A stretch of DNA of 64,000 nt from Methylobacterium sp. PvR107 (lineage in GTDB: Bacteria > Pseudomonadota > Alphaproteobacteria > Rhizobiales > Beijerinckiaceae): contig NZ_JAFIBW010000001.1 in NCBI RefSeq assembly GCF_017833295.1, positions 806,001 to 870,000 of the forward strand, in the 5' to 3' direction. Position 1 is the first letter of the stretch; each line of letters begins with the position of its first letter. Under the pieces are notes generated by a model. It was not told where the DNA came from. It did no database searches and saw only the letters and a list, made by a program, of their open reading frames with translations. The translations under genes were made by a program, and so were the position numbers. Below, in pieces: positions 1 through 8,489 of the stretch.

Positions 1-505
<505 letters not shown>

Positions 506-1081
506 TCAGAGAATTCCGGAGCGCAGGACCCGCTGGATCGCGTGGATGACGGCCCCGAACCGGGCCTCGATCAGGTCACGGGGCACTTCGGCATCGTGCT
601 GGATGGCCAGGGGGTGCGTGAAGCGGTAGCTCGCGTCGAAGATGTAGGCGATCGCCCGCTCCCGATCGCGCGCCGAGAAGATGCCGGAGGTGATACCCTC
701 CTCCACCACGCGCTCGACCAGGCTGCGCAGCCGGACGCGATGCCGCCGGGCGATCGGCCGGGCCGAGACCGTGGCGTCGAGATGGACCGCGAACAGATTC
801 GGTTCGTCGAACAGGGCATCCCGCTGGACCGTCGCGAGGGCGGTCAGCAGCCGCTCGATCTTGTCGTCGGCGGGATCGGGCGCGTCGGCGATGCCGGCGA
901 GCCGGGCTTCGACCTCGCGCAGCCAGCGGCCCGCCACCGCGTCGAGGAGCGCGTCCTTCGACGGGAAATAGCGGTACACGTTGGCATGCGTCATGCCCGC
1001 CTCGGCGGCGACGGCCACGACCGTCACGCGCTTGGGCCCGAGCCGCGAGAGATGTTCGGTTGCGATACCGAGCAGGCGCAC
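506..1081 (-). CDS. TetR/AcrR family transcriptional regulator
   Basis: A DNA-binding repressor-type regulator of 191 aa. The N-terminal helix-turn-helix is plain: VTVVAVAAEAGMTHANVYRY followed by FPSKDALL, the TetR recognition helix and start of helix 4. The C-terminal ligand-binding region has no recognisable specificity. The listed start is a GTG at 1081, which leaves almost nothing before helix 1. The same frame stays open upstream to a stop near 1280 but contains no ATG, GTG or TTG, so the real N-terminus is uncertain. A strong hairpin follows the gene. No neighbour clearly suggests a target. Confidence 0.85.
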   Translation of the reverse strand: MRLLGIATEHLSRLGPKRVTVVAVAAEAGMTHANVYRYFPSKDALLDAVAGRWLREVEARLAGIADAPDPADDKIERLLTALATVQRDALFDEPNLFAVHLDATVSARPIARRHRVRLRSLVERVVEEGITSGIFSARDRERAIAYIFDASYRFTHPLAIQHDAEVPRDLIEARFGAVIHAIQRVLRSGIL

Positions 1082-1429
1082 ATCGGCCGCAACCGGTGCT
1101 CGGGGCCGCGTTGCGCCGGCCGTATTGCCACCGTCGCGGGGCGTGCCGGTCTCGGCATCGGCGAGGGTGAGCTTGGCCTTGGCGGTGAGCGCCTCTTCCT
1201 TGGATCCGTCAGATTCTGGCTTGAGGAACGGAAGTGGAAGGCGGGAAGTGGACAGGTGGTAGGGCGAGACGGACCCCCATCATACCGGCTGAAGCGTCCC
1301 GGCGCTTCGCGTTGACGTTGCGGCTTCCCCCCGGGAGCCCGGTTACCTCAGCGGATTAGGACCGCTTAAATAACCCTATGTGTCAGTTCGCCTTGAGAAG
1401 GCAACAAATTTTTCTCGTTACCCCCTGCG
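1082..1429. other. Intergenic region between gloB and the TetR gene
   Basis: A 348-bp gap. The part from 1082 to about 1280 is open in the TetR frame and may encode extra N-terminal residues from a non-standard start. From 1365 to 1425 the DNA is AT-richer and may hold the TetR promoter. A small hairpin, GAAGCG / CGCTTC around 1290-1307, is the only other structure I see. Confidence 0.4.
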
Positions 1430-2206
1430 TCAGAAGCGGTTCTTCCACGCTCGTAGGGCGACGAACACTGCCTCTGGATCACTTTCCAGTGGCATATCGA
1501 CCGACTTGGCCAGGGCCGGCTCGGCGCTGCGCAGGAAGGGATTGGTCGCCCGTTCCACGGCCAGGGTCGACGGGATCAGGAACCGGCCTTGCGCCTTCGC
1601 CCGCTCGGCGTCGGCGAAGCGGGTCTTAAGATCCGCGTTATCCGGATCCGCCGCCAGGGCGAAACGCGCGTTGCTGAGGACATAATCGTGACCGCTGAAC
1701 ACCTGCGTGTCGTCGGGCAGGTCGTCGAAGCGCCGGAGGGACCGGTAGAGGGTCTCGGGCGGGCTCTCCATCACCCGCCCGCAGCCCAGCGTGAACAGCG
1801 TGTCCCCGGCGCAGACGAGGCCGGCCTCGGCGAACCAGTAGGTGACGTGGTCGGCGCAATGGCCCGGCGTTTCCCAGACCTGGGCCTCCAGGTTGCCGAC
1901 CCGCACCCTGTCGCCCTCGCGCACGGTGATGTCCACCAGCGGGACGGCGTCCCCGGCCTTCGCGGGCGCCGTCACGCGCGCGCCCGTCGCCTGCTTCACC
2001 GCCGGGATGCCCTCGACATGGTCGGCGTGCCGGTGGGTGACGAGGATGTCGGTGAGCCGCCAGCCGGTCTCATCGAGGGCCCTCAGCACGGGCTCGGCCT
2101 CGGGCACGTCGATCGCCGCGCAGGCTCCGGTGGCCGGGTCGCGAATCAGGACGCCGATATTGTCGCTGCGGCACAGGAAGGTGCGGATCTCGGTCTCGGC
2201 GGCCAT
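1430..2206 (-). CDS. gloB: Hydroxyacylglutathione hydrolase (glyoxalase II)
   Basis: Hydrolyses S-D-lactoylglutathione to D-lactate and glutathione, the second step of methylglyoxal detoxification. The 258-aa length is normal for GloB. The metallo-beta-lactamase metal-site motifs are visible in order: THRHADHVEG near residue 57, TPGHCADHVTYWF near 113, AGDTLFTLGCGR near 134, and SGHDYV. The C-terminal helical hydroxyacylglutathione hydrolase domain follows, with the typical NPFLR segment. An AGGAG lies upstream of the ATG at 2206. It is divergent from the methyltransferase gene at 2347, an arrangement I believe recurs in Hyphomicrobiales. Confidence 0.93.
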   Translation of the reverse strand: MAAETEIRTFLCRSDNIGVLIRDPATGACAAIDVPEAEPVLRALDETGWRLTDILVTHRHADHVEGIPAVKQATGARVTAPAKAGDAVPLVDITVREGDRVRVGNLEAQVWETPGHCADHVTYWFAEAGLVCAGDTLFTLGCGRVMESPPETLYRSLRRFDDLPDDTQVFSGHDYVLSNARFALAADPDNADLKTRFADAERAKAQGRFLIPSTLAVERATNPFLRSAEPALAKSVDMPLESDPEAVFVALRAWKNRF

Positions 2207-2346
2207 CGAACGGCATCTCCTCGGGGCGCGAAAGCTGCTGCCGTGAACAGGCTACGGTCCGGCCGGGTTCCGTCGGAGCTTGCCGCAGGCGGTCCGGCTC
2301 ACCATTGAGTACGGCAACCGTTCCAGTCCCGAATTTCTGCTCCTCC

Positions 2347-3081
2347 ATGCGTCTCGACGTCAACGGCTTGCGAGCCTTCTACGCCAGTCCCCTGGGTCGC
2401 ACGACGCACCGCGTCGTCGGGCGCGCGCTGCACGAGTTCCTGGGCTCGGTTTCGGGGCTGCGCGTCCTCGGGATCGGCTATGCGACCCCCTATCTCGGCC
2501 CGATCCACTGCATCGCGGAGCGCACCCTGGCGTTCATGCCGGCCACGCAGGGCGTCGTGAACTGGCCGGACACGGGTCGCTCCTGCGCGGCCCTGGCCGA
2601 TCCCACCATGATGCCGCTTCCCGAGGCCGCGATCGACCGGGTCATCCTGGTTCACGCCCTCGAATCCGTGGAGAGCCCGACCGAGCTGCTGCAGGAGGTC
2701 TGGCGCACGCTCACGCCCGGCGGCCGCATGATCCTGGTAGTCCCCAACCGGCGGGGCGTCTGGGCCCGCCGCGAGGCGACGCCGTTCGGCCACGGCCAGC
2801 CCTACAGCCGCTCGCAGCTCGGCCGGCTGATGCGCGACACGCTGTTCTCGCCTGTGAACTGGTCCGAGACCCTGTACATGCCGCCGGTCCGCTCGCGCCT
2901 GATGCTGCGCACCGGCCCTGCCTGGGAGCGGCTCGGCACCAGCCTGTCCCTGCCCTTCGCGGGCCTGCACGTGGTCGATGCCACGAAGCAGCTCTATCGG
3001 CCCATTGCCGTGCAGCAGGTGCGGCGCGCCCGCCGCCTCGCGCCGGCCCGGGTGCTGGTGCCGGCACCGTCTCCGGGCTGA
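2347..3081 (+). CDS. Class I SAM-dependent methyltransferase-like protein
   Basis: A methyltransferase type 11-like protein of unknown substrate. The Rossmann signature is partly degenerate: GLRVLGIGYATPY stands at motif I, MMPLPEAAIDRVILVHALE at motifs II-III, and LLQEVWRTLTPGGRMILVVP at the post-motif region. An ATG at 2347 (MRLDVNGLRAFY) is preferred; an in-frame ATG at 2305 would add 14 residues. It reads away from gloB. The weakened glycine loop leaves open that the protein no longer binds S-adenosylmethionine in the usual way. Confidence 0.75.
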   Translation: MRLDVNGLRAFYASPLGRTTHRVVGRALHEFLGSVSGLRVLGIGYATPYLGPIHCIAERTLAFMPATQGVVNWPDTGRSCAALADPTMMPLPEAAIDRVILVHALESVESPTELLQEVWRTLTPGGRMILVVPNRRGVWARREATPFGHGQPYSRSQLGRLMRDTLFSPVNWSETLYMPPVRSRLMLRTGPAWERLGTSLSLPFAGLHVVDATKQLYRPIAVQQVRRARRLAPARVLVPAPSPG

Positions 3082-3149
3082 CCCGGGCGGGCGACACGAT
3101 TGTTAAGCGGCCCTGCGTCTAAGATCGGCCGCGACACGGGCCGGCCCAG

Positions 3150-3863
3150 ATGAGCATCGATTTCACCGTCCAGCAGTTCCTGCTCGCCCTCTCGGGCCTG
3201 ATCTCGATCGTGAACCCGATCGGCGGCGCCTTCATCTTCGCCCAGGTCACCGGCGCCTACAGCCATGCCGAGCGCGTGCTGCTGTCCCGTCGGATCGGCG
3301 TCTACGCAGCGCTGGTCATGCTCGGCGCCCTCTGGGCCGGCACGCCGATCCTCAATTTCTTCGGCGTCACCCTGGCGGCGCTGCGCATCGCCGGCGGCCT
3401 CGTGGTGATGTCCTCGGCCTGGAACCAGCTCAACCGGCCGGAGGCGCGTGAAGCGCGCAAGCAGGCCGAAGCCTCGGGCTCGGCGGATCGCGGGTCGGTC
3501 CCCTCGGAACCGCAGGCGGATCAGGCGCCGGGCCCGCTGTCCGAGATCGCCTTCTTCCCCCTCACCCTGCCCTTCACCACCGGGCCCGGAACGATCGCGG
3601 TCGCGATAACCCTGGGCGCGAACCGGCCCCAGGCCTACGCAGAGCGGCTCGGATTCTATCTCGGTATCACGCTGGCCGCCCTGGTGGTCGCCGCGGCGGT
3701 CGCGCTGATCTACGCCTCGGCCGACCGGGTGGTGGCGCTCATCGGACCGGCCCGGGCTCGGGTGGTGGGGCGCCTGTTCGCCTTCCTGCTGCTCTGCGTC
3801 GGCACGCAGATCCTGATCAATGGCCTCACCGACGTGATCGCGCCGCTTCTCGCGGCGCGATGA
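3150..3863 (+). CDS. MarC family integral membrane protein
   Basis: A 237-aa inner-membrane protein of the MarC/UPF0056 family, whose function is unsettled. About six transmembrane segments are visible. The family's N-terminal NPIGGAFIF and the second-half LPFTTGPGTIAVAI motif are both present. The central cytoplasmic loop (residues ~97-130) is long and rich in Ala, Glu and Gln. It follows the methyltransferase gene by 68 bp and converges with the leftward membrane-protein gene, 24 bp away. Confidence 0.88.
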   Translation: MSIDFTVQQFLLALSGLISIVNPIGGAFIFAQVTGAYSHAERVLLSRRIGVYAALVMLGALWAGTPILNFFGVTLAALRIAGGLVVMSSAWNQLNRPEAREARKQAEASGSADRGSVPSEPQADQAPGPLSEIAFFPLTLPFTTGPGTIAVAITLGANRPQAYAERLGFYLGITLAALVVAAAVALIYASADRVVALIGPARARVVGRLFAFLLLCVGTQILINGLTDVIAPLLAAR

Positions 3864-3887
3864 ACCGGGACGCGGAGAGGACCGTCG

Positions 3888-4940
3888 TCAGATGACGGGT
3901 ATCTCGCTCAAGCCCCCGAACAGGGCCGCGTGCCCCACGTAGTAGAGGAACAGGAAGGCCGCGAGCGCCGCCCCATAATAAGCCGGCGCCAGCAGCGCCT
4001 GCCGGGCCCGCACCGGCACCCGGACATCGTCGGCGGCAATCGCCAGAAGCACCACGATGATCCCGGAATGGCCGATCGCGTCCACCTTGCCGAACTCGAA
4101 GATCGCCGAGACGAAGATCGCCGCCAGGATGATCGCCGAGGTGCGGCGGACGAGCGGCGTCCAGATCAGCGCGAAGGCCAGGGTGAACTCGATGACGCCG
4201 GCGGCCTGCATGAACAGCTCGGGCGTCGCACCCATCGTCATCTGCGGCTTGGCGGCAATGAGCGGCGCCGTCCAGTCCGGATAGGCCCACTTCTCGATCG
4301 AGGCCCACATCAGCGTGATGGCGGCTGTCCAGCGCACGAGGTCGAGCGGCCGGATGTCGAACGGCTTCAGGCCGAGACCCTGGGCGATCAGGTAGGCGGC
4401 GATGCCGAGGAAGATCGGGTAATCGGCGAGGTGGAACAGCCCGTACTGCGCCGTCGCGAAGCTGAACAGGAAGACGAGGCCGAGGCCGGTGATCGGCATG
4501 GTCCGGCGCCAGATCAGGCAGGCGGCCATCGCGAGCTGAAGCCACGGGATCCAGGCGACGTCGGTCTTGAGCTCGGGCGTGAGGATGATGCCGCCGAGTT
4601 CCCAGAGCGAGACCAGGAAGAACCCCAGCGTGGCGCGCACCAGCAGCTCGGTATCCGTGCGGATCCGCGCGGTCACGCGGTCGAGCGCATTGAGCAGCGC
4701 GCCGCCCAACGGCGTACCCTCGGCGAGGCAGCCGAACATGAGGCAGGCCAGGGCGAGGGCCGTCAGCCATTCGAAGTCCACGCACAGCACCTGCTCGAGG
4801 CCCTGCGGCTGCCCGGCCACGTCGTAGGCACAGAACCACTTCACGTGGGCTTGGGCCGCATTCGGGGCCGCTAGTGTGAACAGGCCGGACAGGCCGAAAG
4901 CGCCGACAACCGATAACCGCTTGTTCTTGGATCTTGGCAT
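3888..4940 (-). CDS. Polytopic membrane protein, DoxX-like, function unknown
   Basis: A 350-aa protein with a cleavable-looking signal peptide ending AAPNAAQA, then HVKWFCAYDV and about nine hydrophobic segments. The overall look is that of DoxX-like or terpene-cyclase-type multipass proteins, but I cannot name a function. I chose the ATG at 4940 because GAGGG lies a few bases upstream; an in-frame start at 4967 would run through a 16-bp palindrome (4950-4965). The acidic TPELKTDVAWIPW loop and the KWAYPDW motif may help in family assignment. Confidence 0.75.
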   Translation of the reverse strand: MPRSKNKRLSVVGAFGLSGLFTLAAPNAAQAHVKWFCAYDVAGQPQGLEQVLCVDFEWLTALALACLMFGCLAEGTPLGGALLNALDRVTARIRTDTELLVRATLGFFLVSLWELGGIILTPELKTDVAWIPWLQLAMAACLIWRRTMPITGLGLVFLFSFATAQYGLFHLADYPIFLGIAAYLIAQGLGLKPFDIRPLDLVRWTAAITLMWASIEKWAYPDWTAPLIAAKPQMTMGATPELFMQAAGVIEFTLAFALIWTPLVRRTSAIILAAIFVSAIFEFGKVDAIGHSGIIVVLLAIAADDVRVPVRARQALLAPAYYGAALAAFLFLYYVGHAALFGGLSEIPVI

Positions 4941-5974
4941 CGGACCCTCGTCGCTGCACAGCGACACCGTGGTTACTCAGCCATTTACATATCTTCGCGC
5001 AATTTTAGCCAATGGTTTGTTAACGAATATGAGTGAAAGGTTAACGCTGTGGATTCGGCGTAGGCCCTTCTGACTCCTGCTTTTTCTGCGCTGGGCATGG
5101 GGCTGCAGGACGCTGGAGGTTGCCGCGTTTCGCGGCCCACCGGACGTGCCGCATCGGGTAACTGCGCCCGCCGGAAATCCCGTCTGCTCGCGGGGCTGCG
5201 CAGCACCCGCCCGACGTCCAGCTTGCCGTAAGCGAAGCCAGCCCGGCGCCGGCGTGTTTCCCACTTCGTGGCGGCGTTGTGCTGTCAATAAACGAATTCG
5301 GTCTCAAAAATTGCACTATTTGTAGATTAGATTGCCATTTTTGATGTATCTGTGATTATGTATGTGTGTTATTCGGAATGAAACACGCCGTCATGCCAAA
5401 TCGTTGGTAGCGATTGATTCACTGGTGTTTGCGATACGGTGGAGGAAACCATATCGACATCTGCGTGGTGAGGCTTGCATATCGCGGACGCATGCGCAGA
5501 GTCTTGATCGTGCTTCGCCTGGACGAGATGAGATCTGCTGAAGCATCTCACCGGAGGCACGAGCCAGGAGCGGGATTCGGGTGGTGCGGGTGGACGGCGA
5601 GCTCAGCACAGGCACACGGCGCGGGGTGCCGGGACAGCGTTTCACCGGGCTGCGCGGTCCCGGGCCGGCGTTCCGCCTGACGTCGCTTCTGCTCAGCCCG
5701 GACGTGGGCCGCCAGCGCCATGGGCGCTCCCTGCTCGGCGCATGATCGGATCGGCTGCTTGAGACAGTTCAGCCTTCGTGCGCGCGGCCGCTTCGGCGGG
5801 ATCGGGCCTCCGCTCGGAACGCCGCGGCGCCGCGCATCGGCGCCCGCGGCCGGCCGCTCCCATGCGCGGGCGCAACGCGCAACGCATCAGCTCTGACAAA
5901 CCCGCAGGTCCGTGCCGGGCGGCGCAGAGGCGCGCGCAGGACGCCTGCATCCACCACGAAGCAAGGAGACACTC
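4941..5974. other. Long gene-free region, partly AT-rich
   Basis: About 1 kb with no convincing gene. Two stretches (about 4970-5050 and 5285-5450) are much more AT-rich than the surroundings, with two GTTAAC sites near 5016 and 5041. The short open frames between 5041 and 5680 overlap each other on both strands and translate to low-complexity peptides without a ribosome-binding site. The right end, before 5975, is again very GC-rich. It may hold the promoters of the divergent flanking genes. Its composition suggests a boundary of acquired DNA. Confidence 0.5.
4950..4965. promoter_or_regulatory. 16-bp palindrome just upstream of the membrane-protein start
   Basis: GTCGCTG, a 2-nt centre, then CAGCGAC: a perfect 7-bp dyad ending about 10 bp before the leftward ATG at 4940, right next to the GAGGG ribosome-binding site. 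It could be an operator or a hairpin in the 5' leader. No regulator is assigned. Confidence 0.4.
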
Positions 5975-6808
5975 ATGACCGACGCGACGCAGATCAAGGT
6001 TCCGGCCTGGTACAGCCCGGACGAGATCCAGGACATCCAGCGCGACCTTCTGGGCTCGGCCGCGAAGGTTCTCGTCCTGTGCCTCGGCGGCAAGGGCGGT
6101 GTCGGCAAGACCACCATCGCCCTGCAGATCGCCGATCTGTGTGCCGAGGTCGGGCCGGTGCTGGCGATCGACACCGACCCGGCCAACCGGCATTTCCACA
6201 CCGCGCTGATGACGCAGACCAGCCCCGGCAGCGACAATTTCGTGCCGCGCCGGCCGGGCGTGTCCTGCTGCCGGCAGCGTCTGCGTGCGGAGGACAGCAC
6301 CGGACGCGTCGACCCGACCCTGTGCCAGGACATGATCGAACGCGTGGTGGACGCGCCCGAGCGCTGCGTGGTGGTCGACTTTCCGGCCGGCGACACGGAG
6401 ACGACGCGGCGCTGCACCGAGATCATCGTCGAGAGCTGCCGGGAGGCCAATGTCCGCCTCTCCGTGGTGGTCGCGGCCGGCGCGGTCGATCCCACGGCCC
6501 TCGAGGTCCTCAAGGAACTCCGGCCGATGCTGATCGAGTGCGATCGGGCGATCCTCGCGAAGAACACCGCGCAGGCGACCAATTTCGACTACCTCGAAGC
6601 GTCCGATCTCGTGCGGGCTTTGCGCAAGCAGCCGAACTTCCGCGTGATCGAGATCGAGCGGATCGGCGAGCGCCTGATCGAGGCGCTGCGGGTTCAGCAC
6701 ATGACGTGGCAGACGCTCGCGACCGGCGCGCCGATGCGGCTGCGCGTCGAGGGGCGTCGCCTCCGCCGCAACTTCCACATGGCCTGGCGGGATGCGCTCC
6801 GGCCGTGA
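5975..6808 (+). CDS. ParA/MinD-superfamily ATPase
   Basis: A 277-aa P-loop ATPase of the SIMIBI class. Residues 38-47 form the deviant Walker A GGKGGVGKTT, and VLAIDTDPANRHF follows as the A'/switch region. VVVDFPAGDTE resembles Walker B, but with F-P-A where ParA usually has D-x-P-P. The C-terminal half has no helix-turn-helix or ParB-related motif. The start has AAGGAGA 6-12 nt upstream. Its stop overlaps the next gene's GTG. Similar ATPase-plus-membrane-protein pairs occur on conjugative plasmids (TraL-like), so a role in transfer or spatial positioning is possible but unproven. Confidence 0.8.
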   Translation: MTDATQIKVPAWYSPDEIQDIQRDLLGSAAKVLVLCLGGKGGVGKTTIALQIADLCAEVGPVLAIDTDPANRHFHTALMTQTSPGSDNFVPRRPGVSCCRQRLRAEDSTGRVDPTLCQDMIERVVDAPERCVVVDFPAGDTETTRRCTEIIVESCREANVRLSVVVAAGAVDPTALEVLKELRPMLIECDRAILAKNTAQATNFDYLEASDLVRALRKQPNFRVIEIERIGERLIEALRVQHMTWQTLATGAPMRLRVEGRRLRRNFHMAWRDALRP

Positions 6809-7248
6809 CCAACCTCGAGCGGTTCTACCGGTCGGTCCACGGCCGCGATCTCCAGCCCTGGGAGCGCCAGCTCGCCGTGCGGATCGCGGCCGCCTTGAAC
6901 ACCACGACGGACGACGACTTCGTCGTCCATCTGCTGCTGGTGTATATGTCCACCAACGCCATCACCAACATGTACAATGAACTGGTGGCTGCGCGAAACG
7001 GTCTTGCCGAAGACAGCCGGGATCTCGTGCAGACGATCAAGTCCGATCTGCGCCGGAACAGGCTGCTGACCTACGGGCTGGTCGGTGTCGCCGTGGTCAG
7101 CCTTCTCGGAAGCGTCTGGATCCTCGCGACGGTACTCAGCCTCTCGCACGATGTGACGGCCGGCGAGGCCCGGCTGGCCGCCGCGCTGCAGGGCTTTGAA
7201 CGACGGAGTCTGGGCGGATCGCAGCGCGGGCCCGCGCTCGACCGCTGA
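6805..7248 (+). CDS. Small membrane protein coupled to the ParA-like ATPase
   Basis: A 147-aa protein starting at GTG 6805, which overlaps the ATPase stop codon (GTGA), so the two are translationally coupled. The first 85 residues are soluble and partly helical (NLERFYRSVHGRDLQPWERQ). One transmembrane segment follows at residues ~89-112 (LVGVAVVSLLGSVWILATVL), then a short tail. I recognise no family. The tight coupling suggests that it anchors or is positioned by the ATPase. Confidence 0.72.
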   Translation: MTNLERFYRSVHGRDLQPWERQLAVRIAAALNTTTDDDFVVHLLLVYMSTNAITNMYNELVAARNGLAEDSRDLVQTIKSDLRRNRLLTYGLVGVAVVSLLGSVWILATVLSLSHDVTAGEARLAAALQGFERRSLGGSQRGPALDR

Positions 7249-7303
7249 TGCGCGGTCCGGCGGCCGCGTCAGGCCGCACTGCGGCCCGATGCGAGCCGGT
7301 CCG

Positions 7304-8359
7304 TCAGGGTGCCGGCGCTTTGGCGGCGAACGAGATCGTGACGAGGTCGCGGCCGGTGCTGGTCGAGAGCGTCGCCAGGAACGCCAGGAGATCCGCCCGC
7401 TCCGCCGCGGTCAGCTGAAGCGGCTTGATCGACCGGGAGCGGCTCGGACGGTCGATCCCGCCGCGGTTGTAGAGATCGATCACGGCGCTGAGGGTCGGCA
7501 CGGATCCGTCGTGCATGTAGGGGCCGCGCTGGCCGATCTCCCGCAGGGTCGGCGTCTTGAAGGCGTATTGCAGAGCGAGCGACGTGGGCTTGAACCGTCC
7601 GCGGCCGATATCCGGGCCAACCCCGACCCCGATATCGTGGAACGAGTTGTCGGTGAACGACCAGCCGGAATGGCAGCTCGCACAGCCGGCCCGGCCGTTG
7701 AACAGGTCGAAGCCCCGCTTGGCCGGCTCTCCGATCGCGTCCTCCTGGCCGGCAATCCAGCGATCGAAGGGCGTCGTGCCGGTCACGATCAGGCGCTGGA
7801 AGGTCGCCAGTGCCGCCTCAAGCCGTTCCCGGGTGATCTCGGGGTCTGCGAAGGCTGTGGCGAAGGCCGCCGCGTAGCTCGGGTCGGACGAGAGCCGCGC
7901 CAGGGCGTCCGGCATCGGCAGATTCATGTTGCCCGGCGACGCCATCGGCATGGCCGCGACCGCTTCGAGCGTGCGGAACTTGCCGTCCCAGCCGAGCGGC
8001 CCGTCCTGCCAGGCGATGTTGACGAGCGTCGGCGTGCGCAGATCCATGTCGCCCTGCTGGCGCGTGGCCGCGCGGGCGCGCCCGTCGCCCCAGGCGAGAT
8101 CCGGGATGTGACACGTGGCGCAGGCCCGGGTGCCGTCGCCCGACAGGATCGGATCGAAGAACAGGCGGCGGCCCAGGTCGGCCTTCGCGGCCGTGTAGGG
8201 GTTCTCGGCGGGAAACGGGATTTCGGTGGGCGCGCGGTAGGCGTCGCGCCAGCCCGCGCGGCGCGGATCGGGGCCGCTGCCGACGCCCCCGCTAACCCCG
8301 ACAAATCCGAGAAGCACCGCCACCGCGGCGCCGACCTTCCACGCCATCACCAACCTCAC
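7304..8359 (-). CDS. Di-haem cytochrome c peroxidase / MauG-family protein
   Basis: A secreted 351-aa di-haem protein with a signal peptide in the first ~25 residues. Two c-type haem sites are visible, CATCH near residue 79 and CASCH near 219, in the positions expected for bacterial cytochrome c peroxidase and MauG. The conserved TPTLVNIAW, KTPTLREIGQRGPYMHDGS and LTAAERADLLAFL segments are present. It would reduce hydrogen peroxide or oxidise a protein substrate in the periplasm. No methylamine dehydrogenase genes are nearby, so MauG itself is unlikely. Confidence 0.88.
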   Translation of the reverse strand: MRLVMAWKVGAAVAVLLGFVGVSGGVGSGPDPRRAGWRDAYRAPTEIPFPAENPYTAAKADLGRRLFFDPILSGDGTRACATCHIPDLAWGDGRARAATRQQGDMDLRTPTLVNIAWQDGPLGWDGKFRTLEAVAAMPMASPGNMNLPMPDALARLSSDPSYAAAFATAFADPEITRERLEAALATFQRLIVTGTTPFDRWIAGQEDAIGEPAKRGFDLFNGRAGCASCHSGWSFTDNSFHDIGVGVGPDIGRGRFKPTSLALQYAFKTPTLREIGQRGPYMHDGSVPTLSAVIDLYNRGGIDRPSRSRSIKPLQLTAAERADLLAFLATLSTSTGRDLVTISFAAKAPAP

Positions 8360-8489
8360 AGGTCACGAGTAGACCCATATTCGTTGATGACCGATGAATC
8401 TCCGCAGGAAGTTTCCGGGCCTTACATGTATTTCTGTATTCAAAATCACGTAGCGGCCAAGCTTCGACGGCAAGAACGATGATGTCGGG

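Noticed and set aside
5391..5680. Overlapping open frames of 60-90 codons in the 1-kb gap
   Set aside because: They lie on both strands over the same bases, lack ribosome-binding sites and give low-complexity translations.
7304..8359. MauG (methylamine dehydrogenase maturation)
   Set aside because: No mau genes are nearby and the sequence fits the wider cytochrome c peroxidase family equally well.
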